Below, one piece after another: positions 12,434-22,823 of a DNA stretch of 64,000 bases. This DNA is from Congeria kusceri (Eukaryota; Mollusca; Bivalvia; Myida; Dreissenidae). The position numbers were made by a program, and so were the translations under genes. Location: positions 992,001 through 1,056,000 of the forward strand of contig JAPFQT010000038.1 in assembly GCA_027627225.1 (NCBI GenBank). Direction: 5' to 3'. The notes beneath the pieces were generated by a model that did not search any database, had not been told where the DNA came from, and saw only the letters and a program-made list of their open reading frames with translations. Numbering within the stretch: the first letter of the stretch is position 1; the number at the start of each line of letters is the position of its first letter.

Positions 12434-14093
12434 CAGTGATTTTTTTTGGAATTTTTACAACTACCTGTGCCTTTGAATTAGGGGAATTTTAGTGCGACAA
12501 ACCTCAGAAAGGGAAAATAGTACAGTTTTTTTATATTCTAAATTGTCAGCTGTGAACATTTTATATTTTTATTTTTCTACTGATATATTAAACTTTTTAT
12601 ACTGCAGTGACTGTGTGCACACCTTTAACACCTGATCATCAGATGATATGATTCTTAAAGTAAGTTAAAGTAAGATAATTCTTGTATTGGCAATTGGTCA
12701 ATTGCCTCAAATAAAGGACTAACGGATGGTAATTAGTGTTTCTCTTCAGATGATGTCTCTGGAGTTTCATTATTCCTATATTAAAGTTGAACCAAAAAAT
12801 GTAAAACTGATATCAATTACAGTTACTTGATTGTCACAGCAAATGTTCATTTACATTTTACAATATTTGAATGATGAACACAAGAGTCAGATTTCTGAGG
12901 GTAATTGCTGAGTCGCAATGCTAGTTGTCTCGTTGTATGGCCCTTGAATTTGTCAACCAATAGTTCAAGATCTTCATCTGTGAGGTGTCTTTGGTGGTGG
13001 CAAATCCTCATAGTGGCATCTAGATGACCTTGGGTTAGCCTGTTTCTCTTCTTAGTATGTGTGGTGGCCATTAGAGATAAACTTTTTACCCCAGAATTTG
13101 GCTATGAAAATGTGGTGCACATTATACATGGTAACAATAAAAAAAAATGAAGGTGTTTTATTCTATTTAAAAAATCGTAATATATTCATCATAGTTTGTT
13201 CATAATTAATTCATGATGTTTTTTAAACAAATAAACACTGCATTCTAATAAATTTAAAAACGCGATTCGAATAATATAATCTGTTAAAACTAAAGAATGA
13301 CAGCGTGCCACGCGTCATCAATTAACCGGGCTTCCAAATCTGCAAGCCGTTAGCAACACCCATAGCAATGGTGTCGGTTTTACTTCAAATGGCTTTGATG
13401 TGACAGCCGAATTTGCGGCTATCGTCTAGCAGTTTGTACCTGAAAAGCGTGTAACACGCTGAGCACGTGGTCGGTGTCAAAAAGCATCGATTGATGCTAC
13501 TTAGTACTGTACCTGAACAAAGCAAGCGCTGTCGATAGAGCATTAATGCATAAGCGTTCAAAGGGAAATATCAAGGACAAACAAATTTCAAACGGCTGTT
13601 TTGTTGCATTGGATAAATTGGGTATATAATTTCGAGTTGACGTACTATACATTGTCTGGATTATTTAGAGGATTTAATTATATTTGGATAAATACGTGTT
13701 TCATGCATAAGGTGTAATATTACAGAATATCATCATTAAACAAACGCGGACAAAAACAGTGCAATACAATATCAACAGAAGTGGCAATCAGCTGCAAATG
13801 TTTACCAGATTTTAAATTTTGCTTCTAAAATCGGATCCGCGTTATACACGGTACTACCAGAACTGTTTTTAGCGATGTATCGAACGCTGATTTTCGGTAT
13901 ATTTGCAACCTAATATCGTGTGTAAAGAAGCAATCAAGTTTCGTCAATTTTTGGTTGAAATACCAACCCAGTCTGAGGGGAAAATGTTTCTTATTTTGGG
14001 GGAAAATTTGGTCATTTTAGGGGAAAATGGAGGTTTATTGGCAAGGGGAAACTGCCGTTATTCGGCAGTAAAAATAAGCAAAAAAAATCCCTG
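12434..14093 (-). mobile_element. hAT-like DNA transposon, internally decayed
   Basis: The termini are imperfect inverted repeats. The left begins CAGTGATTTTTTTTGG; the right, read from the other strand, begins CAGGGATTTTTTTTGC. The element is flanked on both sides by the identical pentamer GTCTC (12,429-12,433 and 14,094-14,098), a 5-bp target duplication as described for some hAT subgroups. A minus-strand remnant of the transposase C-terminus lies inside. A 7-bp hairpin (ACTGCCG at 14,051-14,057, CGGCAGT at 14,063-14,069) sits 24 bp from the right end, and a similar subterminal hairpin occurs in the element at 18,394-19,203. At ~1.66 kb with no full transposase, it is non-autonomous. Confidence 0.7.
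12847..13101 (-). pseudogene. hAT transposase C-terminal (dimerisation-region) remnant
   Basis: Reading the minus strand from 13,101, the frame gives a segment of roughly 85 codons with 'SLSLMATTHTKKRNRLTQ' followed by 'HLDATMRI'. This resembles the end of hAT transposases, where a helical dimerisation region finishes with a '(K/R)xxxRNRLT..(H/T)LxxLM(R)I' pattern. The family assignment comes from my knowledge of that pattern, not a search. No RNase H-like catalytic core, zinc-finger BED domain or start is visible upstream within the element, so only the 3' end of the gene survives. Position and orientation inside the TIR-bounded element at 12,434-14,093 support the call. It could instead be a chance frame, but the in-frame extension upstream of the only Met argues against that. 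Confidence 0.45.
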
Positions 14094-14099
14094 GTCTCG

Positions 14100-15120
14100 T
14101 ATACACTTAAAAGAGAAAGTCATGGTTGCATTTTGTTGATGATATATATTTTCGAGACACAATGAGAATTTCTTATTTGCCTTGTATTTTGTTTCTGTCA
14201 CAATTGTAATGCAATAATTTAACACACACTAGCAGTTCAGTTTATATCTGATAAATTTCATATATACATGAAGATTAGCATTTACACAGAGTTGAATATT
14301 TAAAAAAAAAAAAGGTTAAAACTGGTTTCTCATTTTTAATAAGAATTAAGACTTAATAAGAATCCAGACAATTAACGTCATATTATTTGGACTTTTCTCT
14401 TGATATAGTTAAATTTAATATGTTTTTCGAGACCTCACAGCAATTATTTTCAAAATTTGCGTTGTGTGGTTAGATTAAGCTCGTTTTGCAAGGTCTGTGT
14501 TCGGGCAGTTGTGGATTCCAGTCCTGCACAGGTTAACTCGTCTTCTTTTAAAAAGGCATCTCACTTTACATTTTGTAAATCCATACAAGTATACAACTTT
14601 GTGGTAAAATCAAATTTAATGATGCCATTAAAATATATGCATCTATTACACTTATTTACTCTGTAAAATTCATAAATACAAATGGTTAAACTGCATATAA
14701 AACATTGGTGTAATAAAACAGTTTATACCATTTTGACGTCTTATTCTAACTTCACATAATAGTGTGTTTTAATGTTGATATTGTTATTAATTATAAATTG
14801 CTAATGGGAAATCATTCGTTGTGTTAAGATTTGAACACTTTTTTTCTTTTTTTTCGACCTGCCAGTGGACATGTTCCCCAACAAAATTTGTAAACCAGAA
14901 AATAAAAAAGGACTGGCCCAAGTGCTTATGAAAATATTAATTGTCTCCCTTTCCAATGATGATATCATGCGTTATCACACCGAAAACCAACAAATATCCT
15001 CTATATACCTAACCACTTTATGTTGTAGCAACCAAGAGAAAATAGAGACGATGGGTGGGCATATCTCCGTTGGTAGATGTTATTGCTTTTTTTTCCAAAT
15101 TTTAATATTATGTAAATAGT
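14100..15120. other. unassigned AT-rich DNA
   Basis: No gene is supported. A frame at 14,865-15,119 begins with a plausible 'ttttcgacctgccag' acceptor-like sequence, but its translation has no recognisable domain. Near 14,457-14,560 a vaguely tRNA-like stretch lacks a proper B box. Poly-A and poly-T tracts occur at about 14,301 and 14,840. Confidence 0.4.
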
Positions 15121-15156
15121 ACTGATATATCATATCATATATCATAACATATCATA
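15120..15156. repeat. 'atatcat' simple repeat, left part
   Basis: An AT-rich run of 'atatcatatcat...ataacatatcat' type. It continues in the same style at 15,661-15,745, on the other side of the inserted element at 15,157-15,653, so the element appears to have landed inside a simple repeat. Confidence 0.6.
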
Positions 15157-15653
15157 CAGTCAACTCCCAGTGGCTTGAAGTCACAAGGACCAGCTTGGAA
15201 ACTTCCAGCAGTGGAAACTTCGAGCTAAATGGAGTTTGAAACTGTGTAATTCTACATGTATGGGCAGTAATCTGTCTGCCTTATTTTCAAATCTCAAATT
15301 TAAAAGTATTCAGTTATCTATACTAGTTATTAACAAACAACAAACAATTAATTATATTTTTTAGTTTTTGAAAGCTTCGAAATCAGTTATTGCATTTGCT
15401 TAACACTTTACACTAATCAATCGCATCTAAGATATTAACCTCTCTATGTGACAGAAGCGTGTTCAAGCCAAACAAACAATTAAATGTGTGAAAACTGTAA
15501 CTGGGACCGTGACAAACACTTTGAACCATCTGAAAATTCGACCCTCGCTAACTTGAGCCAAACAACATAAATATATGAATATATAGCAAAAAGTACCAGT
15601 CCCTTGAAGAAACTTCGAGCCAACAAGAAAGCTGAGGCACCAGGTGTCAACTG
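15157..15653. mobile_element. Tigger/pogo-like MITE with TA duplication
   Basis: A 497-bp element that starts CAGTCAACTCCCAGTGGC and whose other end, read on the minus strand, starts CAGTTGACACCTGGTGCC. It is flanked by TA at 15,155-15,156 and 15,654-15,655. The style of the ends ('CAGT.AAC....', with 'cttgaa' and 'ttcgagc' motifs further in) is that of Tc1/mariner-pogo (Tigger) non-autonomous elements. No transposase frame is present. The inverted repeat is imperfect, so family assignment is moderate. Confidence 0.6.
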
Positions 15654-15989
15654 TATATTAAATTTTATTATCATATATCATAACACATCATAGCATATCA
15701 TAACAAAGCATATATCATATCACATCATGTATGATATCATATTATTTTATATTACATGTAAGAGTGTAATAGTATATTGTATTACCGATATAATATATTG
15801 CATTACATGACATTGTGCGTCATGAAATTAAAAACACGTGTTATTTTATATAAAATCAATCCACTCAAAATCACTTCTCAGGAAGCACAAAGAGCCTGAT
15901 GAAGTCACCTTAAGCTAAGGTGACATTTACGATATTACCTTACGTTTCTATGACCTTAGAGGCTAAGGTTACTTTGAGTTAGTAGACCC

Positions 15990-16590
15990 TTGCCTGCGCT
16001 TGTTCATCGTAACCCCTGGTTGGACTTTGATGAAATTTCACAAGATTGATCAGGTCCTATCTAGTCGTGCAATTTGTTGGCATGTAGTGGTTGGTGTATT
16101 GCGGGTGAAGTTATGGCCCTTAGAAGTTTTTAACTTAAGAGATCTTGTCTGCACTTGTTTTCCATAACCCAGGGCCGGATTTGGATGAAACATTACAGGA
16201 TTGATCAGTACCAAGTCTACTTGTGCATATCCTCAGCATGTCATGGTCAGCATATTTTGGGTGAAGTTATGGCCGTTTGAAGTTTTTATGCTTGTTTTCG
16301 ATAAAAACTGGCTGGAATTTGACAAAACTTCACAAGATTGGTCAGTTCCAAGTGTGGTTGTGCATATAGTTAGAATGCTGTGGTCAAGGGCTTTTGTGTG
16401 GAGGTTTTCACCCAGCATATCATTTCTGCGTTTGTGCTCTGTAACCCTAGGCCGGATTTGGATGAAACTTCATAGAATTTTAGCTAGATTATTCACCGAA
16501 TAGTTTGAGCTATACTACACACCCGTTCGTTGGCGTCAACGTAATGCTCTGGTAAAGGTTTGTGTGTAACAAGTCCATAAATATCTGAAA
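15990..16590 (+). repeat. tandem array, ~140-170-bp units
   Basis: Units carry 'ggatttggatgaaac' or 'gactttgatgaaatttcaca', then 'agattgatcag', then 'gggtgaagttatggcc' and 'gaagtttt'. Landmarks fall near 16,022, 16,175, 16,310 and 16,450, the last decayed. From about 16,545 the sequence switches to the 'gtttgtgtgtaac' unit type of the array that resumes at 17,607. Open frames of ~100 codons across it are repeat-driven. Confidence 0.65.
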
Positions 16591-16593
16591 CTA

Positions 16594-17606
16594 CACTGCA
16601 GATCCGCTATATCGCGATCTGTTATATCGTGGTGTCCAATATATTGCGAATCGGCGGTGGATCCCGATTTTTTTTCCTGTACTTCAATATTTTACCAAAT
16701 GCTCATTAATAAATTCAGTTTGATCCTGATTTTCGAGCCTTCATGGCGTCTCTTTTATTCACACTCTTGTAGTGCGACAAACAATACGCCGACTCACTCA
16801 ACATCTAAGTGTAACAGTTTGACATCAGCTTACAGCGCGCGTGCAACCCATGACAACGTCCTTTCACTGCTGTCGCTCTATTTCGCACCCGAATTACATG
16901 CAGTCCACGTGGAGGGTGTATACAGTAACTGTATGTCATAAATCAATACTGAGCTATCTGAATGACAATAACGTAATTGATAACTTATCTGTTTCTTTTT
17001 TGTTTCAGGAGAAATGTTAACCGCATATCGTTTGCAATTTATAGACACCTAATTTTGTTGTGCTACGAAACTTTTATACAAAAGTAAAGATCTCAATGTT
17101 CTCTGCGCTACAAAGTTTTTATATGGCAATCAATACACCTACGCTTTCCATGCGGACGACGTGGCATTGTACATGATTGTCAGCAATTTTTTGCGCGCTT
17201 TTTCAGACACAACAAAGAGTTTACACGAAATACATGTGTGTTGTAATTGTTAATAGAATTTATGTTTACTTCATGTGAATAGTGAAATTCGGATAGGCGT
17301 TTTGGACTTATATTTTTATATGCGATTTTAAATTTATTCAACGGAATTAAGTGAATAATATTATTTTTATATTTTCATATACAAATGGAATATTTTATAT
17401 ATCGATTTAATACATAATGGATGTTAACTACATTGAAAAGCGTGAGTTATTTACTTAATTACATTTATGTTTGAGATCGGGGAAAAACAGGCTAGTGTAT
17501 ACATGTATATCTACTGAATGGCCTGGAAAGTTATATCGCGATCCGGATATATATCCTGATCGCATTCCATGGACCCTGCGAATCACGATATAATGGAGTT
17601 ACAGTG
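16594..17606. mobile_element. TA-flanked pogo/Tigger-like DNA element
   Basis: The ends are CACTGCAGATCCGCTATATC on the left and, read from the minus strand, CACTGTAACTCCATTATATC on the right. TA dinucleotides lie at 16,592-16,593 and 17,607-17,608. The element interrupts one unit of the 'ctactacagatattcaattg' array: joining the flanks over a single TA gives 'gaaac-TA-gtacagatattc', which matches intact units near 17,960, 18,135 and 47,985. This is direct empty-site evidence for insertion with TA duplication. The interior has no recognisable transposase. A 94-codon plus-strand frame at 16,657-16,941 has no known domain. Part of the interior recurs inverted at 6,970-7,190. Confidence 0.75.
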
Positions 17607-17608
17607 TA

Positions 17609-18393
17609 GTACAGATATTCATTTGAAACTTGACACATGTCTTTGGGGTCTTTATGTGAGGTAACTGATCAAGTTCCATAAGTCTGACCTGCAATTTAGC
17701 AGAATTATGCCCCTTTTTGTACTAAGAAAACCAGGTTTCAGTTTGCGTGCAACAATTCCATATCTCTATATCTACTACAGATACTCAATTGAAACTTCAC
17801 ACATGCCTTTAGGTCCATTATATAAGGTCATCAGCCAAGACCCAAAACTGTGACCAGCATTTTAGCAGACTCAGGGCCCCTTTTTGTACTTAGAAAAGTC
17901 AGGTTAAGTTTTGAGTGCAAGAGAAAATTCAGGATAAGGTTTGCGTGCAATACGCACATATCTCTGTAACTCCTACAGATGTTCAACTGAAACTTCACAT
18001 ATGTGTTCGGGGTCATTATGTGAGGTCACTGATTAAGTCCCGTATTGCTGACCCGCAATTTAGCAGAATTATGCCCCTTTTTGTATTTAGAAAATCAGGT
18101 TACAGTTTGCGTTCAACAACTCCGTATCTCTATAGCTACTACAGATATTCAATTGAAACTTCACACACGCCCTCAGGGTCATTATACATGAGGTCACTGG
18201 CCAAGACCCATAACTGTGACTAGCATTTTAGTAGAATTATGCCCCTTTTTGTACTTAGAAATCCAGGTTAAAGTTTGTGTGCAAAAAACTCATATCAACT
18301 TAAAACATGTCTTCAGGGTCATTATGTAAAGTCACTCAACAAGGCCAATAACTTTGACCTGCAATTTAGCCAAGTTATGCCCTTTATTGTGCT
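17609..18393 (+). repeat. tandem array, ~165-bp 'atgcccctttttgtact' units
   Basis: Units run from 'gcaatttagcagaattatgc' and 'ccctttttgtacttagaaaa' through 'gtttgcgtgcaacaa' and 'catatctct' to 'ctacagatattcaattgaaa' and 'cttcacacatg...gggtcat'. Landmarks for 'gaattatgcccct' fall near 17,702, 18,066 and 18,235; a diverged unit sits near 17,865. The last unit is split at 18,393 by a hAT-like insertion and resumes at 19,204. The same family occurs at 47,740-48,075. Confidence 0.75.
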
Positions 18394-19203
18394 CAGGCCT
18401 TTTTCTGACCTTTTGGAGAAAAAGTACCGTGGTTAAATTGGCAAATTCATGACGTAAAATTTTCAAAATTGGGAAAAATTTGTATGGCTAAATCGTAAGT
18501 ATAATGAAGAAATTTACAGTTTTAAATCAATAAATAAGATTTGAACGGGCACTAATAATTGTTATTTACCTCTAATTTCTAAATTGTGATGAATACCTAA
18601 GCAAGCTATGCAACCAAGGCATGTCTCATTTCCTACAAGTGTGTGTATATTTCTAAAAAGGCGTCACCAAATCTGACCAACTTCACCAAAATAAAATTGT
18701 GGGATCTACTGTCTACATAATTTAGTTTTAATGATATGTTAATAAACTTCGTGTAGTGCCTACACTACGTAGGTCACGAAAATATATGATAACTTGAAAA
18801 GAAATCTTTACCTCCTTATATTTAAATCCTTCCTTTAACTGACACATCCACTTGTGTAAATAACAAAATATTTGCTCACAATTCATGTTAAATTTCATCA
18901 TGATACAGGACAAACACATTGTTTTTCTTTGTTTTACCAGTATATTATTACACAGCTAGTTCAGTGTTCATCCCTTGTAAACAATGTCAACAATAAAATT
19001 AGAGCATATCCAAATGTAAAGCCAATGTGAAAAAATCGGCTGTAAAGTATTAAAAAATCGTATTTTCACTTTCATTTTCGAAAAAAAAACAACAGATTCT
19101 TTGCAATTGGGAATTTTTGTGTCAAAATTGGGAAAATTATGCATATTTGGCATTGGGAATGGGTCCGACTATCGGACCCATGAGAGCAGTAGAAAAAGGC
19201 CTG
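18394..19203. mobile_element. hAT-like non-autonomous element with subterminal hairpin
   Basis: An 810-bp element bounded by CAGGCCTTTTTCTGAC and, on the opposite strand, CAGGCCTTTTTCTACT. The flanks GTGCT and GTACT are a 5-bp target duplication with one mismatch. Intact neighbouring units read 'tttttGTACTtag' at this point, so the empty site is visible. Near the right end is a perfect 10-bp hairpin (ATGGGTCCGA at 19,159-19,168, TCGGACCCAT at 19,172-19,181, loop CTA) ending 22 bp from the terminus. No transposase was seen; short minus-strand frames inside have no domain. Its right end resembles that of the element at 12,434-14,093. Confidence 0.7.
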
Positions 19204-19760
19204 GTACTGGTAATGCAGGTAAGAGTTTGCATGCAACAACTCCATATCTCTCTATAAATCAAGAACGAATTGAACTATTGTTATGAAACTTCATACATAG
19301 ATACCTTATAGCGAGGCCTCACTTAGGATTGCATATGGGGTGGGTGGGGTCAAGCTCACTGTTACTAAAAATAGAAAAACGGGTTTCGCTTAATAACTTA
19401 AGAACGAATAGCGATATTTTAATGATACTTCATATATAGATACCTTATATCGAGACCTCGCTTGGGATTGCATATGGTGTGGGGTCAAGGTCACTGTTTC
19501 TAAAAATAGAAAAAAGTTTCTGCTCATTAACTTGAGAAAGCATTGAGATATTTTATTGAAATTTCATACATAGATTCCTTGTATCGAAACCTTGCTTGGG
19601 ATTACTTAATGGTTGGTGGGGTAAAATCACTGTTACTAAAAATAGAAAAACAGTTTCTGTTCAATATTTTTCTTGTTTGTAGTGATAGAGGCTCATAACT
19701 CTGACAATGTTGTTGAAAAGTCGAGCGCGCTGTCCTGAGACAGCTCTTGTTTAATATTCA
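19204..19760 (+). mobile_element. tandem-repeat element with hairpin tail
   Basis: After a short remnant of the previous array, units of ~120 bp carry 'taacttaagaacgaa', 'gatattttaatga.acttcat', 'tagataccttat.tcgagacc', 'tgggattgcatatgg' and 'aaaaatagaaaaa'. Landmarks for 'gggattgcatat' or its variants fall near 19,330, 19,465 and 19,598. The right end is a perfect 6-bp hairpin, GCTGTC (19,729-19,734) and GACAGC (19,739-19,744), followed directly by TCTTGTTT. The longer sister array is at 45,870-47,045. Confidence 0.7.
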
Positions 19761-20054
19761 TAGGTATTAAATGTGAAAGTGAAGTTAATAAGTAATGTGA
19801 GAGTAATGTGTATTGTACTGGATTGTTATTACCTTCAACGGTGTTGGCTATTCATCCATTTTACTCACAGGTACATGAAACAATAGTCAAATACCCCCCC
19901 CCCCCAACCGTTATTTACTATATGTATAGAACAGTATGCAATATCCAGGGCGTAAAACTTGAAAATCACGCCAAAATTTCAATTATCGATCTAAAACTGT
20001 CCAGGCTGTTGACAGTGATTTCAGCTTGTCCAATGAGAAAATCAATCACAACTT

Positions 20055-21165
20055 TTAGCTCGACTATTCGAAGAATAGGTGAGCTTTCATACTACCCCCG
20101 GCGTTGGCAACAGTGTCCGCGTCTGAATTTGGTTTAAGTTTTTATTCAAAAGTCTTGTTACTTCAAAACTAAACAAGTCATTCACTTGAAACTTGCCTTT
20201 GTCATCAACTCCAGTATCAAGGGCAACATTCACCATAACTCAGTTTTGTATTGTGACAGAGTTATGCCCCTTTTTCACATAGATTTTCTGGTAAAAGTTT
20301 ATATTCAAAAGTTTTGTAACTTCAAAACTACAGAAGTTATTCACTTGAAACTTGGAATATATCTTTGTCATCAACTCCAGTGTCAGGGGCAACATTCCCT
20401 ATAACTCTGTTTTGTATTTTGGCAGAGTTATGCCCCTTTTTCACATATATTTTCTGGTTGATGTTTATATTCAACAGTTTTGTAACTTCAGACCTACATA
20501 AGTTATTCATTTGAAAATTGAAATATGCCTTTGTCATCAACTTTCAATATCAGGGACAACATTCCATGTAACTCTGTTTTGTATTTTGACAGAGTTATGC
20601 CCCTTTTTCACTTAGATTTTCTGGTTAAAGTTAATATTCAAAAGTTTTGTAAATGCAGAACTACATTAGTTATTCACTTGAAAATTGGAATATACCTTTG
20701 TCATCAACTCCAGTGTCAGGGGCAACATTCCATATAACTCTGTTTTGTATTTTGTCAGAGCTATGCACCTTTTCATATAGATTTTCTGGTTAAAGTTTAT
20801 ATTCAAAATGTTTGTAACTTCAGAACTACATAAGTTATTCGCTTTAACATAGGAACATTCCTTTGTCATAAACTCCAGTGTCAGGGCCAACCTCCCTTTA
20901 ACTCTGTTTTGCATTTTGACAGAGTTTTGCCCCTTTTTTGCTTAGATTTTCCGGTTGAAGTTTATATTTAAAACTCTTATCATTTCAAAACGAAACAATT
21001 TATTAACTACATAAGGTTAAAACTTTGAATAATTTGATGAAATAATTTCTGTAACTCAGTTTTGTATTTCAACAAATGCATGCCCCTTCCACTTTCCAAA
21101 ATATGTACCAACTGAAATACTTCGAATAGTCGAGCGCGCTGTCCTCTGACTGCTCTTGTTCTTAA
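20055..21165 (+). mobile_element. tandem-repeat element with 16-bp head/tail inverted repeat
   Basis: Head GCTCGACTATTCGAAG (20,058-20,073) is the exact reverse complement of CTTCGAATAGTCGAGC at 21,120-21,135. Between them lie about five to six units of ~166 bp with 'tttgtcatcaactccagt' (near 20,200, 20,365, 20,533, 20,697, 20,864), 'gagttatgcccctttttcac' and 'agttattcacttgaaa'. The tail continues into an imperfect hairpin (GCTGTCCTCTGACTGC) and TCTTGTT. No protein is encoded; ~70-100-codon frames on both strands follow the repeat period. Confidence 0.8.
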
Positions 21166-21254
21166 TATGGCATCAATGTATCACTAGTCTCCGCCCTGGA
21201 TGTCCCTCGTGAATGCATGTCAACGTAACCAAAGTGAATTGCCTGTGGAGAATA

Positions 21255-21565
21255 ATTATTAAAGCTTTGAAGCATTCTGTAGTCCAATTATGATGTTTGA
21301 AAACTGATCAATAGAGTGTACAAAATTTTGAATAGCTCGAAAAATGAGATTGCCCTCCTCAATGAATTCCTTTGCGTTAAATGGTCCTGATCAAATAACC
21401 AAAAGCTTCATTATACTTTTTTTTATGCACCCGTTAAGTTAAAACAGTTAGTTAAGAATAGGATATTTAAGAAGTTTCGCCAGCTGTTAAACCCACTTAG
21501 AATGGCAATTTGCACTAATGATTAACATAATGTACCATTTTTAATAACTCTTTGTTCACATTTAT
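21255..21565 (+). repeat. duplicated block, partner of 48,795-49,110
   Basis: Near-continuous similarity with 48,825-49,110: 'gtccaattatgatgtttgaa', 'atgagattgccctcctcaat', 'gaattcctttgcgt', 'tggtcctgatcaaataacc' and 'taactctttgttca'. The 'gaattcctttg' part corresponds to the unit of the 57-bp satellite at 25,941, and the region just upstream of that satellite also aligns with this block. Confidence 0.8.
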
Positions 21566-21717
21566 ATTAGATATTAGATATTACAGAGACTTGTTTTTTT
21601 CAACAAAATATACAATACTGTGCATGAGAATATCTAGGAAATTATGTTTGTGTTTGAAATAAACGCATATATCTTATATCTTGTATATATAACATATCTT
21701 ATTTTTCTGTTCTGTTT

Positions 21718-22283
21718 TTATGCCCACGGCCCCCCCCTCTCTAAAAGTGGGGGCATTAAAACAGAAATAAGATTTGCCCTTGTCCGTCCGTCTGGCCTGT
21801 CGGATTTTTGTGTCACGCGTAACTCAAAAAGTATAACTATAAGAGCGATGATGCTTTATAAACGTATTTATCAGCATGTGAACTTGTGCACCTGGGTCAG
21901 AATTATGGCCATTTTTTAGCAGAAAATGACATTTTTGGAATTGTGTTGCTTTTAACTCGAAAAGTATAACTGCTACATTGATGAAACTGTATTAACATAT
22001 TCATCACCATGTAAACTTGTGCACTTGGGTATTTTGGCGCAGTTTTTTTTCTGACGTCAGCAGAGTTATGGCCCTTTTTTAGCAAAAAATTACCTTTGTC
22101 ACCTTGTGTCATGTGAAACTCAAAAACTATACTTGCTACATTGATGAAACTTTATAAACATATTCATCGCCATGTAAACTTGTGCACCTGGGTATTTTGG
22201 CACAGTTTTTTACGACATCAGCAGAGTTTTGTGACAACCAGCGGAATGTGGGGGCATCCGTGTCCTACAGACACATGTCTAGT
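21718..22283 (+). mobile_element. tandem-repeat element, Helitron-like tail (ATGTCTAG)
   Basis: The head 'atgcccacgg' with 'gtgggggcatta' is followed by 'gtccgtccgtc' and three units of ~125-150 bp that carry 'actcaaaaagtataact', 'catgtgaacttgtgcacctg' and 'atggcc.ttttttagca'. The tail reads 'gtgggggcatcc', then a 5-bp hairpin GTGTC/GACAC (22,260-22,274), then ATGTCTAG and TT. A short hairpin followed by CTAG and T is the classic 3' end of Helitrons. Sister copies are at 29,660-30,260, 31,103-31,351 and 49,745-50,163. Confidence 0.75.
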
Positions 22284-22335
22284 TACTTAAGAGTTTGTGG
22301 AATTTGACCCCAGAAGTTGTTTTGTTTAATTACCA

Positions 22336-22760
22336 TTATTATACCTCGCTTCGTTTTCTCATTATAAAATCCCATATGCCCATCCCTGCATATTTTTAAT
22401 ATACCATGGCGTTGGAAAGTAATTTACCCCGAGGGGTGGGGGTATAATTGTTAATAATATCCCGCGCGTGGACCAAAATATACACAGCGTATATGTTTTC
22501 AGAGAAATCCGTATTAGCTAATAATCAGTAGGCGCTTATTAAAATAAATATAAAAGATCTAAGTCGATGAGCTCTTGATTTTCCAATATTAAACTTTAGT
22601 TTACTACGTTTAATTGTTCTTTGAATTACAGTATTTTTGTTCAGTATAATAAAATAAATATCGCAGGCATATTGAGGGGTATAGTAAATATTGCCCCCGT
22701 TCGGCCTCGGTTGACATCAGTCTCCTCTGGGTGCATTATATTTACTATACCCTTTAACTG
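22336..22760. mobile_element. candidate non-autonomous element with long terminal hairpin
   Basis: Starts near 'attattatacctcgcttcg', the same opening as the insert at 53,950 in segmental-duplication copy B ('attattatacctcac'). At its right end 'ggggtatagtaaatat' (22,675-22,690) is almost perfectly inverted as 'atatttactataccc' near 22,738-22,752, giving a ~15-bp stem around a ~47-nt loop. No target duplication was fixed and no coding sequence was seen. Confidence 0.4.
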
Positions 22761-22823
22761 CCTATATATTACAATATCCGCATGAATGTCTCGTTATACA
22801 CTTGTAGAATACACAGTTGATGT

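Noticed and set aside
13903..14139. 78-codon plus-strand gene
   Set aside because: Lies at the end of the hAT-like element. The frame is created by 'ggggaaaat' repeats shared with other element ends.
14457..14570. tRNA-like or SINE head
   Set aside because: Resemblance to an A box is weak, the supposed B box 'gtggattccagtcctgc' deviates at key positions, and no body is recognisable.
20058..21160. Protein-coding frames of 67-109 codons
   Set aside because: Frames on both strands recur with the ~166-bp repeat period and differ by indels between units, so they are repeat shadows.
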